Shown in pieces: positions 16,705 through 25,249 of a DNA stretch of 64,000 nt. The position numbers and the translations under genes are program-made. This stretch comes from an uncultured Eubacteriales bacterium. GTDB taxonomy: Bacteria; Bacillota; Clostridia; Lachnospirales; Lachnospiraceae. The notes below the pieces were generated by a model. It was not told the origin of the DNA, made no database searches, and saw only the letters and a list, made by a program, of their open reading frames with translations. The stretch is taken from contig CATOIK010000009.1 of NCBI GenBank assembly GCA_951800645.1, forward strand, positions 26,335 to 90,334. The letters run 5' to 3'. How positions within the stretch are numbered: position 1 is the first letter of the stretch; every line of letters starts with the position of its first letter.

Positions 16705-17559
16705 TTATACAATATCCAGATAAACCTTTCTGGACGGCGGTGCAAATTCCCGGTCAATGGCTGCCAGCTCTGCCTCTGTCAGCACCAGCCCATCTGCTCC
16801 TGCATTGTCCAGAGTATGCTCCTTTTTACTGCTGCGGGGAATGGCAATGGTATTTCCGTCCCGCAGAGCAAAAGCCAGCAGCACCTGGGCGACGGCTGCC
16901 CCATGGGCATCTGCAATCTTATTCAAAACAGCTGACTGATAAAGTCCCCGGCGCAAATCTCCGCCCTGAGCCAGGGGGCAGTAGGCCATAAGCGGCACAT
17001 GATGCTCCCGCATCCAGGGAAGCAGATCATACTCAATGCCTCTGGATGCCACATGGTACAGCACCTGGTTTACTGCACAGTTTTTTCCTCCCGGCACAGA
17101 CCATAATTCCTCCATGTCATCCGTATCAAAATTGGACACGCCCCAACGGCGGATTTTTCCTTCTTTTTTCAACTGCTCCATGCAGGCAACCGTCTCCGAA
17201 AGAGGAATCCCTCCCCGCCAGTGAAGCAGGTAAATATCCAGATAATCGGTTCCCATCCGTTCCAGGCTGGCCATACAGCTTTTAAAAATATTCTTTCTTC
17301 CCGCATTGTGAGGATATACCTTAGATACCAGAAACAGTTGGCTGCGGTCCATTCCCCTGATGGTTCTTCCAATCAGCTCCTCTGCCTTTCCGCTTCCGTA
17401 CATCTCCGCCGTATCAATCAATGTCATCCCTGCCTGAATACCGGAAGTAAGGGCCTCCTTCTCCTGCTCCTCCTGAAACTTTTTCTCTCCCAGGAACCAG
17501 GTTCCCTGGCCCAAAGCCGGAACCGATGTTCCATCCGGCAGCATTACCGTTCTATTCAT
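16705..17559 (-). CDS. aldo/keto reductase
   Basis: NAD(P)H-dependent oxidoreductase of 284 residues with a TIM-barrel fold. The catalytic tetrad is visible: Asp and Tyr in DTAEMYGSGKAEE, Lys in LVSKVYPHN and His in LLHWRG. GVSNFD and IPRSSKKEH are the cofactor-binding segments. ATG 17559 with GGAGGAATC upstream is the start; the frame is open to 17640 but overlaps glycerate kinase. In this operon it may reduce a semialdehyde or a keto-acid intermediate, but AKR specificity cannot be read from sequence. Confidence 0.88.
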   Translation of the reverse strand: MNRTVMLPDGTSVPALGQGTWFLGEKKFQEEQEKEALTSGIQAGMTLIDTAEMYGSGKAEELIGRTIRGMDRSQLFLVSKVYPHNAGRKNIFKSCMASLERMGTDYLDIYLLHWRGGIPLSETVACMEQLKKEGKIRRWGVSNFDTDDMEELWSVPGGKNCAVNQVLYHVASRGIEYDLLPWMREHHVPLMAYCPLAQGGDLRRGLYQSAVLNKIADAHGAAVAQVLLAFALRDGNTIAIPRSSKKEHTLDNAGADGLVLTEAELAAIDREFAPPSRKVYLDIV

Positions 17560-17575
17560 TTGGATTCCTCCGTTT

Positions 17576-18721
17576 CTACTTTCCGGCCAAAGCCATTCCG
17601 GCCCGCAGCATACGGAAGGTCCGTTCTGCCGCACTGGCATACAGCTCCTCTGCCCGGTCGCAGGCCTCGCCTATATCCATAGCTCCGTTAATAGTAGGCA
17701 GAATGCTTTCAATGCCGTACTCAAAAATCCTGTCTGCCCCCTGTCCCATGCCGCCTACGATGGCTACTGCCGGGATGCCTTTTGCCTTGCAGCGCTGCCC
17801 AATTCCGCTGGGCACCTTGCCGAAGGCAGACTGCCAGTCAATACGGCCCTCTCCGGTAATTACTAAATCTGTACCATCTAAAAGACCATCAAAATCGATC
17901 AGATCCAGTACCGTGTCAATGCCGGATTTTAAGGTGGCATTTAAGAAGCCACAGAGAGCTGCTCCCAGTCCTCCGGCTGCTCCGGCTCCTGCTTTCTGCT
18001 CCACATCGATGCCCAGCCTTTCCCGCATCACTGCTGCATAGTTTTTCATGCCTGCTTCCAGTTGGTCTAAAATCTCCGGCGTGCCGCCCTTTTGTTTTCC
18101 AAAGGTATAGGTTGCGCCGTCCGGGCCGGTCAGTGGATTGGTCACATCACACATAACGGTAATCTGGGCTTCTTTCACTGCCGGATGCAGCCCGCTTATA
18201 TCAATGTCCGCCACTTTTGCAAGGTCAGCCCCGTTCCCTTTAAGCTCCTTTCCGTCCTTGTCCAGGAAACGGATTCCCAAAGCCCTCATAGCCCCCATGC
18301 CGCCATCGTTGGTAGCGCTTCCGCCAATGGCAATGGACAGCTTGCGAAGCCCCTGATCTAACGCGTCGCAGATCAACTGGCCTGTGCCGTAAGTGGTGGT
18401 ATTAAGAGGATTCCGCAGCTTTTGGGGAACCATGGGAAGCCCGGAGGCTGCCGCCATCTCAATGACTGCGCAGTCGCCGCCGAACACGCCGTAAAAAGCC
18501 TCTGTCTCCTCCATCAGCGGCCCATATACCTTCACTCTGCGAATCTGTCCGCCGGTTGCCGTTACTACTGCCTCTACCGTTCCCTCGCCGCCATCTGCCA
18601 CCGGCACGCCGGCAGTCTCACAGCCGGGAAAAACCTTCCTGGCCGCCTCCGTCAAAAGGCGGATGCTCTGCTCTGATGTAATGGTTCCTTTAAAGGAATC
18701 CGATGCAAATAAAAATCTCAT
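17576..18721 (-). CDS. garK: glycerate 2-kinase
   Basis: Phosphorylates D-glycerate to 2-phosphoglycerate, the exit of the glucarate pathway into glycolysis. 381 residues starting FLFASDSFKG, with PVADGGEGTVEA near 40, GGSATNDGGMGA near 125 and VITGEGRIDWQS near 280, all typical of the GarK/GlxK family. ATG 18721 sits behind AAGGAGGG. A hairpin with a T-run directly upstream (18744-18781) may limit its expression. Confidence 0.93.
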   Translation of the reverse strand: MRFLFASDSFKGTITSEQSIRLLTEAARKVFPGCETAGVPVADGGEGTVEAVVTATGGQIRRVKVYGPLMEETEAFYGVFGGDCAVIEMAAASGLPMVPQKLRNPLNTTTYGTGQLICDALDQGLRKLSIAIGGSATNDGGMGAMRALGIRFLDKDGKELKGNGADLAKVADIDISGLHPAVKEAQITVMCDVTNPLTGPDGATYTFGKQKGGTPEILDQLEAGMKNYAAVMRERLGIDVEQKAGAGAAGGLGAALCGFLNATLKSGIDTVLDLIDFDGLLDGTDLVITGEGRIDWQSAFGKVPSGIGQRCKAKGIPAVAIVGGMGQGADRIFEYGIESILPTINGAMDIGEACDRAEELYASAAERTFRMLRAGMALAGK

Positions 18722-18736
18722 AAACCCTCCTTGAAA

Positions 18737-18781
18737 AAATGCGCAATAGACCGGCCGAATCAGGAGGAGGCCGGTCCATTG
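18737..18781 (-). terminator. intra-operon terminator or attenuator before glycerate kinase
   Basis: On the minus strand CAATGGACCGGCC pairs with GGCCGGTCTATTG around a 12-base loop and is followed by CGCATTTTTT. The loop contains TCCTCC, complementary to the AAGGAGGG ribosome site of glycerate kinase just downstream. It should end part of the transcription coming from garR and the DapA-like gene. Confidence 0.75.
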
Positions 18782-18824
18782 CAAATAAGATATGGAAGTA
18801 ATTATAGCTGTCGTTATTTATGTA

Positions 18825-19724
18825 TTACAGTAATCCTGCGTTCTTCATCTCAGCCTTAATCTTATCCAGAACCGGGCCTTCCGGAGTGGGCAGATTTGGG
18901 GTATAGGGAACGCCGACGCTGCGGCCCCGCAGGTTAGCCATATCCTTGGCTGCTACCGGGAAGCTGGCCCCATCCATAGAGAGGCGGACCGGATTTAATT
19001 TAAACTGGGCTTCTAAGGAGCCCTGCAGATCCCCTGCCACATACTTGTTGTAGACATCGGTGATCAGCTCCGGCATAAAGTTGGCTGCAGTGCACACGCC
19101 GCCTACTGCGCCATGGCACATGGAAGCATAAAGCAGAGTATCCTTGCCGCCAAACACCTTAAAGCTTACATCCCGGTTTCTGCGGATAAACTCAGAGGTC
19201 TGGGTAATATCGCCGCTGGTATCCTTCATTCCTACGATGTTCTCCACTTCGTGGGCCAGCCGCTCTACCAGATTTGCAGACAGGGTATAGCCTACCCGGC
19301 CTGGGTTGTTGTAAAGCAGTACCGGAACCTCCGGTACCGCGTCTGCAATCGCCTTAAAGTGGGTATACAGTTCCGCCTCCGTAGGCTTTAAAAACATGGG
19401 CTGCAGAATGGAGATGCTGGCTGCGCCGTTTGCCACCGCCATCTTAGCCAGACGAACGCACTTTTTTGTGCTGATGGCGCCGATGCCAAAGTACACCGGA
19501 ACCCGGCCTGCTGCCTGGCTAACCACAATCTTTAATCCCCGCTCCATCTCGTCTTCTTCGATCACATAAAACTCGCCGTTGCTGCCGTACAGCAGAATTC
19601 CGCTGACACCGCCGTCAATTACATAATCTACCTGGCTGCGGATAGCTGCCTCGTCAATCAGCTCATTGCTGTCAATAGGGGTGATCATGGGAACAACGAC
19701 GCCCTTGATAAAATCAGTATTCAT
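18825..19724 (-). CDS. DapA-family lyase, probable 5-keto-4-deoxyglucarate aldolase or dehydratase
   Basis: 299 residues, class I TIM-barrel lyase of the dihydrodipicolinate synthase/N-acetylneuraminate lyase family. The Schiff-base Lys is in VGMKDTSGD (about residue 167) and the catalytic Tyr in LLYNNPGRVGY (about 138). YGSNGEFYVIEEDE near 45 is the substrate-carboxylate loop. It lies between garR and glycerate kinase, where E. coli has the unrelated GarL aldolase. Because the next enzymes consume tartronate semialdehyde and glycerate, retro-aldol cleavage to pyruvate plus tartronate semialdehyde is inferred. The alternative is KdgD-type dehydration and decarboxylation to 2-oxoglutarate semialdehyde. 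Confidence 0.85.
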   Translation of the reverse strand: MNTDFIKGVVVPMITPIDSNELIDEAAIRSQVDYVIDGGVSGILLYGSNGEFYVIEEDEMERGLKIVVSQAAGRVPVYFGIGAISTKKCVRLAKMAVANGAASISILQPMFLKPTEAELYTHFKAIADAVPEVPVLLYNNPGRVGYTLSANLVERLAHEVENIVGMKDTSGDITQTSEFIRRNRDVSFKVFGGKDTLLYASMCHGAVGGVCTAANFMPELITDVYNKYVAGDLQGSLEAQFKLNPVRLSMDGASFPVAAKDMANLRGRSVGVPYTPNLPTPEGPVLDKIKAEMKNAGLL

Positions 19725-19750
19725 GGCTTTTCTCCTTGTTTTTACAACGC

Positions 19751-20635
19751 CTATTTTACAACGCTGGTGCCAGAAATCTTCTCATAGTATTTTACGATTG
19801 CGGAGTGGTCGTCCTTATCGCAGCCGTCTGCTCTTAAGAACTGCATAACCTCCATCAACTGAGCAGTCAGCGGAGCCGGAGCAGAAATTGCATGTGCTGC
19901 ATTCAGGGCATTGTTCAGATCCTTGATGTGCAGCTCAATGCGGAAGCCGGGTTTGTAGTTTCCTGCCAGCATCATCGGCGCCTTAGCGTCCATAACAGTG
20001 GAACCAGCCAGACCGCCGCGGATTGCCTGATATACCAGTTCCGGATCAGTGCCGGCTTTCTTAGCAAAGGTCAAAGCCTCAGATACTGCTGCAATGTTGA
20101 TCGCTACTACCATCTGGTTAGCCAGCTTAGCCACATTACCGGAACCCAGCTCGCCAACGTAAACAACGGAACCAGCCATTACCATCAGCATATCATAGAA
20201 CTTGTCAAACAGCTCTTTCTTACCGCCGCACATTACAGACAGGGTGCCGTCGATTGCCTTCGGCTCTCCGCCGGAAACCGGGCAGTCTAACATCTCGATG
20301 CCCTGCTTAGCCAGCTCTGCGCCGATTGCCTTGGACTCGGTAGGATCGATGGAACTCATATCGATAACAACCAGACCTGCCTTTGCGCCCTCTGCCACGC
20401 CGTTCTCGCCCAGTAAAGCTGCTCTTACATGGGGAGAATTGGGAACCATGGTGATTACCACATCAACCTGAGATGCCACATCCCTGCCGCTCTCTGCTGC
20501 AGCTGCGCCGCAGGAAACCAGGTCTGCAACAGCCTCTTTGTTGAAGTCAAATACTACCAGCTCGTAGCCTGCCTTCACCAGGTTCTTTGCCATCGGTCTG
20601 CCCATAATGCCTAATCCAATAAATCCAACCTTCAT
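19751..20635 (-). CDS. garR: tartronate semialdehyde reductase (2-hydroxy-3-oxopropionate reductase)
   Basis: Reduces tartronate semialdehyde to D-glycerate with NAD(P)H. 294 residues of the beta-hydroxyacid dehydrogenase family: Rossmann motif GFIGLGIMGRPMAKNL at the N-terminus, substrate motif DCPVSGGEPKA near 115, and catalytic Lys in GSGNVAKLANQ near 165. ATG 20635 has GAGGAAAAC upstream; the longer frame to 20671 lacks a site. First gene of the gar operon, with a sigma-A promoter at 20714-20742. Confidence 0.92.
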   Translation of the reverse strand: MKVGFIGLGIMGRPMAKNLVKAGYELVVFDFNKEAVADLVSCGAAAAESGRDVASQVDVVITMVPNSPHVRAALLGENGVAEGAKAGLVVIDMSSIDPTESKAIGAELAKQGIEMLDCPVSGGEPKAIDGTLSVMCGGKKELFDKFYDMLMVMAGSVVYVGELGSGNVAKLANQMVVAINIAAVSEALTFAKKAGTDPELVYQAIRGGLAGSTVMDAKAPMMLAGNYKPGFRIELHIKDLNNALNAAHAISAPAPLTAQLMEVMQFLRADGCDKDDHSAIVKYYEKISGTSVVK

Positions 20636-20713
20636 TTTGTTTTCCTCACTTTCTTTAAATAGACGCCCCAAGGGGTTATGCCTTCAGGATTTGTATTTGT
20701 TGTTTGTAACTGC

Positions 20714-20742
20714 ATTATAGCGAGGCTGAACCTATGTTTCAA
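20714..20742 (-). promoter_or_regulatory. sigma-A promoter of the garR operon
   Basis: On the minus strand TTGAAA (20737-20742), 17 bases, TATAAT (20714-20719). Just upstream the ATTGAAAAC element occurs again, giving two direct repeats about 14 bases apart that could bind an activator. No sigma-54 type -24/-12 pair is seen. Confidence 0.65.
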
Positions 20743-20760
20743 TGGTTGTTTTCAATAAAA

Positions 20761-20789
20761 TATGCCGGTTTTTTTATGCAACCGGCATA
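20761..20789 (-). terminator. terminator after the PrpR-type regulator
   Basis: TATGCCGGTT (20761-20770) pairs with AACCGGCATA (20780-20789). On the minus strand it is followed by TTTTATT. It ends the regulator transcript just before the garR promoter. Confidence 0.75.
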
Positions 20790-20830
20790 TACTTTCTAAT
20801 TCATTTCATTTTTATTTCATTTTATTATCT

Positions 20831-22771
20831 TCATTCAATCCCATATTTCTTCATCTTCCGCCACAAAGTCGCCTTGCTGATCCCCAGCTCTGCTGCCGTC
20901 TGCTCCCTGCTGCCGCCGCAGAGAGCCAGGGTTTCCCGGATGCGAAGTTCTTCCCTAGACTTGGTTGTTTCTGAAAAAATCCCGGTTTTATCGTCTGGCG
21001 ATGACGCCGGATTTGCGCCCCCTTCTGTCCTGCAAAAATCAGAATCCCCTTCCGGATACAATTCCTCAAACAGGCTGCGGACCGCAATCTCATCAATAGA
21101 GCGCTTCCCTGCCATTAAAATCAGCCGCTCGCAGTAGCTTTCAATCTGAAACAGGTTGCCCGGCCAGGGATAGGAAAGCAGAATTTCTTTTGCCCCTTTC
21201 GTCAGCACATGATAACGGCCATACCGCTCGCAGCACTCCTGCAAAGTAGTTTCTATTTTTACCTGCAGATCCTCCCGCCGTTCTCTTAAAGGCGGCACCC
21301 TAAGCTCCAGACCGGACAGCAGATAGTAAAGATCCCTGCTGATTTTTTTCGTCTGCATCAGCTGGATCAAAGGCGTTTCCACCGTAGCCGTCACCCGCAC
21401 ATCTACCTTGCGCATCTGGGCGATGTCGCTGCCATGGCATACCTTAAACCGAATCAACTGATACAGCCGGTACTGATTATCCGGCGTCAGCATTTCCACA
21501 TCCCGAATCAGCAAGGTCCCCCCCTGACACTGGAGAGCCGCTCCCCGCTCCCCAAATATCATACTGCGCTGCTCCTCGCCGGACAGGCCTCTGCAGGGCA
21601 CATCCAGGAAGGGGCCGCCGCTTCTGCTGCTGCCGTTGTGGATGCTTTCCGCCAGCATCCGCTTCTCTGTTCCAGACTCTCCAATCAGCACTACCGGATG
21701 CTGGGAAAAGGCATACAGGCTGGCCATCCGCACACATTCCTGCATGACCGGAGAACGCTGCAAAATATCCTCAAACCGCATCAGAGGCAAATGTCCTTTT
21801 CCAGACCGGCCCCGCTCTGTCTGAGGCTCCCGGCTTTCCTGCTCCTGTCTGGCGGGGCCTTTCTGGCTGCGGTTGGTTCTATGGCAGGTAATAATTGCTC
21901 CGTCCACCCGGTTTTCGTAAAGCACAGGCGCCATTACTGCAAAAACCGGCGTCTGGTTCCACTCCAAAAACAGAGAATAATCCCGCCCCTCTTTCAGCAC
22001 CCGGTTTAAGGCTTCCTCCCCCATCATAGGAGCCAGAGACCGAACCGGCAAACCCTTTAATTCCGCCTCCGGTTTCCCAATCATATCCTCCATCAGGGGA
22101 TTCACCGCCGTTACCATGCCGTCTGCATCCAGACGAATTACCCCGCTGAAGGAATAGTCCAAAAGAGTTTCCATCTGGGCAGCCGTCTTCTTCTCCGCAT
22201 TCATGGCAAAAGCCATGCTTTCTGCCATAGAGAATGCCTGGCGCATGGAATCCTCGGTCATGGAAAGGAACAGGGACGGCACTCCTGCCTGGCTGGCCGC
22301 TCCTACCGCCGTATCGCCGCCGATAATCAAATCCACCCCATCCTCTACTGCCTGCGCCGCTGCCTGGGAAAGCTCAGAGCCCTGTCTGGCATAATAAGTC
22401 CGCAGCTCAATATCATACAGCTCTCCAAAGTAGGACATATCACAGAACATATTTTTAAAGCCCACCACCGCAATGACCGGTCTGGGCTTCTTTACAATCT
22501 GCCTGGCCCTGGTTACCAAAAGAGCCATCTCCTGGGCCGTCATCACAATCTCCACCACTGGAATATCGGTGTACTGCTTAATCAAAGAGGCCTGCAGACC
22601 TCTGGCAATGATGATGGAAGCCCCGTCAGCAATGGAGCGGCGGGCCTCCATTACCGCATTCCCGGTAGTGATGACCCGCATCTCCTGAATCTGAAACTGT
22701 TTATCCTGCAAAATGTTGTGTGCCTGGTATAACATGTCCTCTCTGGACACTAAAAGTGCAATTTTTCCCAC
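20831..22771 (-). CDS. PrpR_N-PAS-AAA+-Fis regulator with degenerate AAA+ domain
   Basis: 646 residues. PrpR_N-type sensor (about 1-190), PAS domain (about 200-300), AAA+ domain of NtrC type (about 335-560), Fis-type helix-turn-helix (about 615-643). The AAA+ part is damaged as an ATPase: Walker A reads GESGTEKR (364-371), Walker B reads GTLLIRDVE instead of GTLFLDEI, and the segment that should hold the sigma-54-contacting GAFTGA loop is shortened and lacks it. It therefore probably does not activate sigma-54 promoters. The start is GTG 22771 with GAGGAAAT upstream. It lies between a galactokinase homologue and garR; the gar operon is the likely target. Confidence 0.85.
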   Translation of the reverse strand: MGKIALLVSREDMLYQAHNILQDKQFQIQEMRVITTGNAVMEARRSIADGASIIIARGLQASLIKQYTDIPVVEIVMTAQEMALLVTRARQIVKKPRPVIAVVGFKNMFCDMSYFGELYDIELRTYYARQGSELSQAAAQAVEDGVDLIIGGDTAVGAASQAGVPSLFLSMTEDSMRQAFSMAESMAFAMNAEKKTAAQMETLLDYSFSGVIRLDADGMVTAVNPLMEDMIGKPEAELKGLPVRSLAPMMGEEALNRVLKEGRDYSLFLEWNQTPVFAVMAPVLYENRVDGAIITCHRTNRSQKGPARQEQESREPQTERGRSGKGHLPLMRFEDILQRSPVMQECVRMASLYAFSQHPVVLIGESGTEKRMLAESIHNGSSRSGGPFLDVPCRGLSGEEQRSMIFGERGAALQCQGGTLLIRDVEMLTPDNQYRLYQLIRFKVCHGSDIAQMRKVDVRVTATVETPLIQLMQTKKISRDLYYLLSGLELRVPPLRERREDLQVKIETTLQECCERYGRYHVLTKGAKEILLSYPWPGNLFQIESYCERLILMAGKRSIDEIAVRSLFEELYPEGDSDFCRTEGGANPASSPDDKTGIFSETTKSREELRIRETLALCGGSREQTAAELGISKATLWRKMKKYGIE

Positions 22772-22786
22772 TCTTTATTTCCTCAT

Positions 22787-24079
22787 TTACAGCATATCGT
22801 TCACACAGATAGCTCCGTAAGGACGGATGCTCATCTTATAAGCGCTGCCCTCGCCCAGGGCTTTTTCAATGTAGGCGACATACTCGTCCACAAGATCATT
22901 AGGCAGCATAGCCATGATAACGCCTGCAAAGCCGCCGCCGTGAATCCGGCATGCCCCCCGCTGCTTCTCTGTAATAAAAAGCTCTGTCAGCGCCAGGGCG
23001 ACGGAAATGCCCTGCTCATGGCAGGCGTTGGTGGTGTAGCAGTTCTGCAGCCACTTCCAGGAGGAATTTCCGGAAGCGGTAATGCCGCTTAAGAAGTCCT
23101 CAAACCGGTTCTCTTTCAAAGCTGCCACCATCTGTTCTACCCGCTTATTCTCTTCAAAGAAATGAAGGGCGCGCATAACGGAACGGTCTCCGGCAAACTG
23201 CCGTACCTTCTGGATATTGTCGATCACCTGCTCCTCTGTTACCTGGGAAAGCACCTCTTTGCCGAAATACTCCGCCACCTTCTTCATCTCATTGGGAACG
23301 GAAGAATAGTCTGCGCTTAAATCTGCATGGCCCCTTCCAGTCTGAACGATGATCAGGCTGTGGTTCTGGGATGCAAAGTCAAATGCGATCTTCTCCACCG
23401 CCGGAACTGCCGGCTCAAAAAAGTCAATGGTAATCAGGCCGCCTACTGCGCAGGCCATCTGATCCAGCAGACCGGAGGCCTTATCCCAGTATACATTCTC
23501 TGCGTATTTGCCGATGTGAGCATAGGCCACAGTGCTGATGCGGCCCTCATTGAAGAACCGGTTTACCATAGAGCACAAAAGCATCTCAAAAGAAGCAGAA
23601 GAACTGACTCCTGCAGAGCTGATTACATTGCTGGTGATGTAAGCGTCAAAACCGCCGATCTCGTAGCCGGACTCTAAAAAGCCTTTCAGCAGTCCTTTTA
23701 CCAGATCCTCAGTTCCTGCCTTCCGCTCGCTGGGCTCCAGGCTGTTTAAATCAATGGTAATGTCCTGATGGAATGTTTCGCTGATAATATGTACCAGGGG
23801 AGAATCATTTTTTGCAGCAACGCCTACACAGTCTAAGTTAATGCTGCCTGCCAGCACTTTGCCGTGGTTGTGGTCTGTGTGGTTTCCGCTGATTTCCGTC
23901 CGGCCCGGGGAGCTGAACATACAAATGTCCCGGTCTCCAAAAGTCTTCTGAAACTTCTCCACCATGTCGCAGTAACGCCCCTTGTTCTCCTGCGCCCCAT
24001 CTGCCCCATAAAGCTCAGCCATCAGCTTCCCGGCCTGCTCCGATTCAAGCAGTGCCAATGTCTCTGCTGTTTTCATCAT
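22787..24079 (-). CDS. galactokinase-family GHMP kinase
   Basis: 430 residues of the GHMP superfamily. The galactokinase signature appears as GRTEISGNHTDHNHG (classical form GRVNLIGEHTDYNGG), the ATP loop as SSAGVSSSASFE, and the third motif as IHGGGFAG. The changes in the first motif are shared by a set of Clostridia homologues, so galactose is not certain. Two adjacent ATG codons (24079, 24076) follow GGAGGG; the second is better spaced. It precedes the PrpR-type regulator by 15 bases, and a sugar kinase is unexpected in a diacid locus. Confidence 0.8.
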   Translation of the reverse strand: MMKTAETLALLESEQAGKLMAELYGADGAQENKGRYCDMVEKFQKTFGDRDICMFSSPGRTEISGNHTDHNHGKVLAGSINLDCVGVAAKNDSPLVHIISETFHQDITIDLNSLEPSERKAGTEDLVKGLLKGFLESGYEIGGFDAYITSNVISSAGVSSSASFEMLLCSMVNRFFNEGRISTVAYAHIGKYAENVYWDKASGLLDQMACAVGGLITIDFFEPAVPAVEKIAFDFASQNHSLIIVQTGRGHADLSADYSSVPNEMKKVAEYFGKEVLSQVTEEQVIDNIQKVRQFAGDRSVMRALHFFEENKRVEQMVAALKENRFEDFLSGITASGNSSWKWLQNCYTTNACHEQGISVALALTELFITEKQRGACRIHGGGFAGVIMAMLPNDLVDEYVAYIEKALGEGSAYKMSIRPYGAICVNDML

Positions 24080-24139
24080 TCACCCTCCATTTTTCTCATT
24101 TGAAAGCTTGCCTGTCCGGCAGGCTTCGTTTGTAACAAA

Positions 24140-24169
24140 AGTATAGCACAATCCCGGCGGCAAGAACAA
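24140..24169 (-). promoter_or_regulatory. promoter of the galactokinase-family gene
   Basis: On the minus strand TTGTTC (24164-24169), 18 bases, TATACT (24140-24145), about 60 bases before the start. On the plus strand TATAAT at 24224-24229 is a likely -10 for the divergent radical SAM gene, with no clear -35. Confidence 0.5.
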
Positions 24170-24259
24170 TACACTATTTGTTTCTTTTCCTATCTTTTTC
24201 CCCGCCGCAGGCAAGCAATATGTTATAATAGGAGAAAGATTCACTTTGGGAGGTTTTAA

Positions 24260-25237
24260 ATGGAGCAGCAAAACTGGAACGGAAAGCCCTGGCACTCTCT
24301 GGACTATGAGATGAAGCGCCGGTTCGGCACAAAGGTATATAAGATTGCCTTAGACGGCGGCATGACCTGCCCCAATCGGGACGGCGTCTTGGGGACCGGA
24401 GGGTGTATTTTCTGCAGCCGGGGCGGTTCCGGCGAGTTCGCCGCCCAGATAAACGGCTTTCTGCAAAACACGCAGAATGAGGCCGAAATCTGCACCTCTG
24501 TAAACTGCCAGATTCAAAAAGCCATTGGCCGCGTCAGCCGCAAAATGGGACAAAACCCCGGCGCTTACATCGCTTATTTTCAGTCCTACACCAACACCTA
24601 CGCCCCGGTTTCCTACTTAAAGCCTCTGTTTACTGCGGCCATCCGGCACCCGGAAGTAAAGGCCCTGTCCATCGCCACACGGCCCGACTGTCTTTCTGAT
24701 GAAACGCTGAATCTCCTCAGTACTTTAAATCAGGAAAAGCCGGTATGGATCGAGCTGGGTCTTCAGACCATCCATCCGGCCACTGCCAGGTTTATCCGCA
24801 GGGGTTATCCTTTATCCTGTTTTGAAGACGCCCTGGCCCGGCTGCGGGCACGAAATTTAGAAACCATCGTCCATGTGATTCTGGGACTTCCCGGAGAAAC
24901 CAAAGAAGACATGAAAAAGACTGTTTCCTGGCTGGCCGCCCAGGACATCCAGGGCATTAAGCTGCAGCTGCTTCATGTTTTGAAAGATACGGATCTAGAA
25001 ACCCTTTACCGGGAATCTCCTTTCCCCATAATGGAACTGGAAGAATATGTGGATCTGGTATTAGACTGCATTGCCCTGCTGCCGCCGGAGCTGGTGCTGC
25101 ACCGGATTACCGGCGACGGCCCCAAAAATCTGCTGATCGCACCTCTCTGGAGCGCAAATAAGCGCCTGGTGCTTAATACCGTCACCAGACGCTTTCGAGA
25201 ACGAGGTATTGTTCAGGGCTGCAATTTCCGCCCTTAA
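24260..25237 (+). CDS. radical SAM protein, TIGR01212/YhcC family
   Basis: 325 residues. The radical SAM cluster Cys residues lie near the N-terminus in MTCPNRDGVLGTGGCIFC, the YhcC-type spacing rather than plain CxxxCxxC. FQSYTNTYAP, IATRPDC, IELGLQT and VHVILGLPGE are the typical barrel motifs. Members are predicted to act on tRNA or other RNA, but no reaction is firmly established. ATG 24260 has GGGAGG upstream. It is transcribed alone, divergently from the galactokinase homologue. Confidence 0.9.
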   Translation: MEQQNWNGKPWHSLDYEMKRRFGTKVYKIALDGGMTCPNRDGVLGTGGCIFCSRGGSGEFAAQINGFLQNTQNEAEICTSVNCQIQKAIGRVSRKMGQNPGAYIAYFQSYTNTYAPVSYLKPLFTAAIRHPEVKALSIATRPDCLSDETLNLLSTLNQEKPVWIELGLQTIHPATARFIRRGYPLSCFEDALARLRARNLETIVHVILGLPGETKEDMKKTVSWLAAQDIQGIKLQLLHVLKDTDLETLYRESPFPIMELEEYVDLVLDCIALLPPELVLHRITGDGPKNLLIAPLWSANKRLVLNTVTRRFRERGIVQGCNFRP

Positions 25238-25249
25238 CTGTAAAACCGG

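Noticed and set aside
20714..20760. Sigma-54 promoter for the garR operon
   Set aside because: No GG-N10-GC type -24/-12 pair was found, while a clear sigma-A promoter is present.
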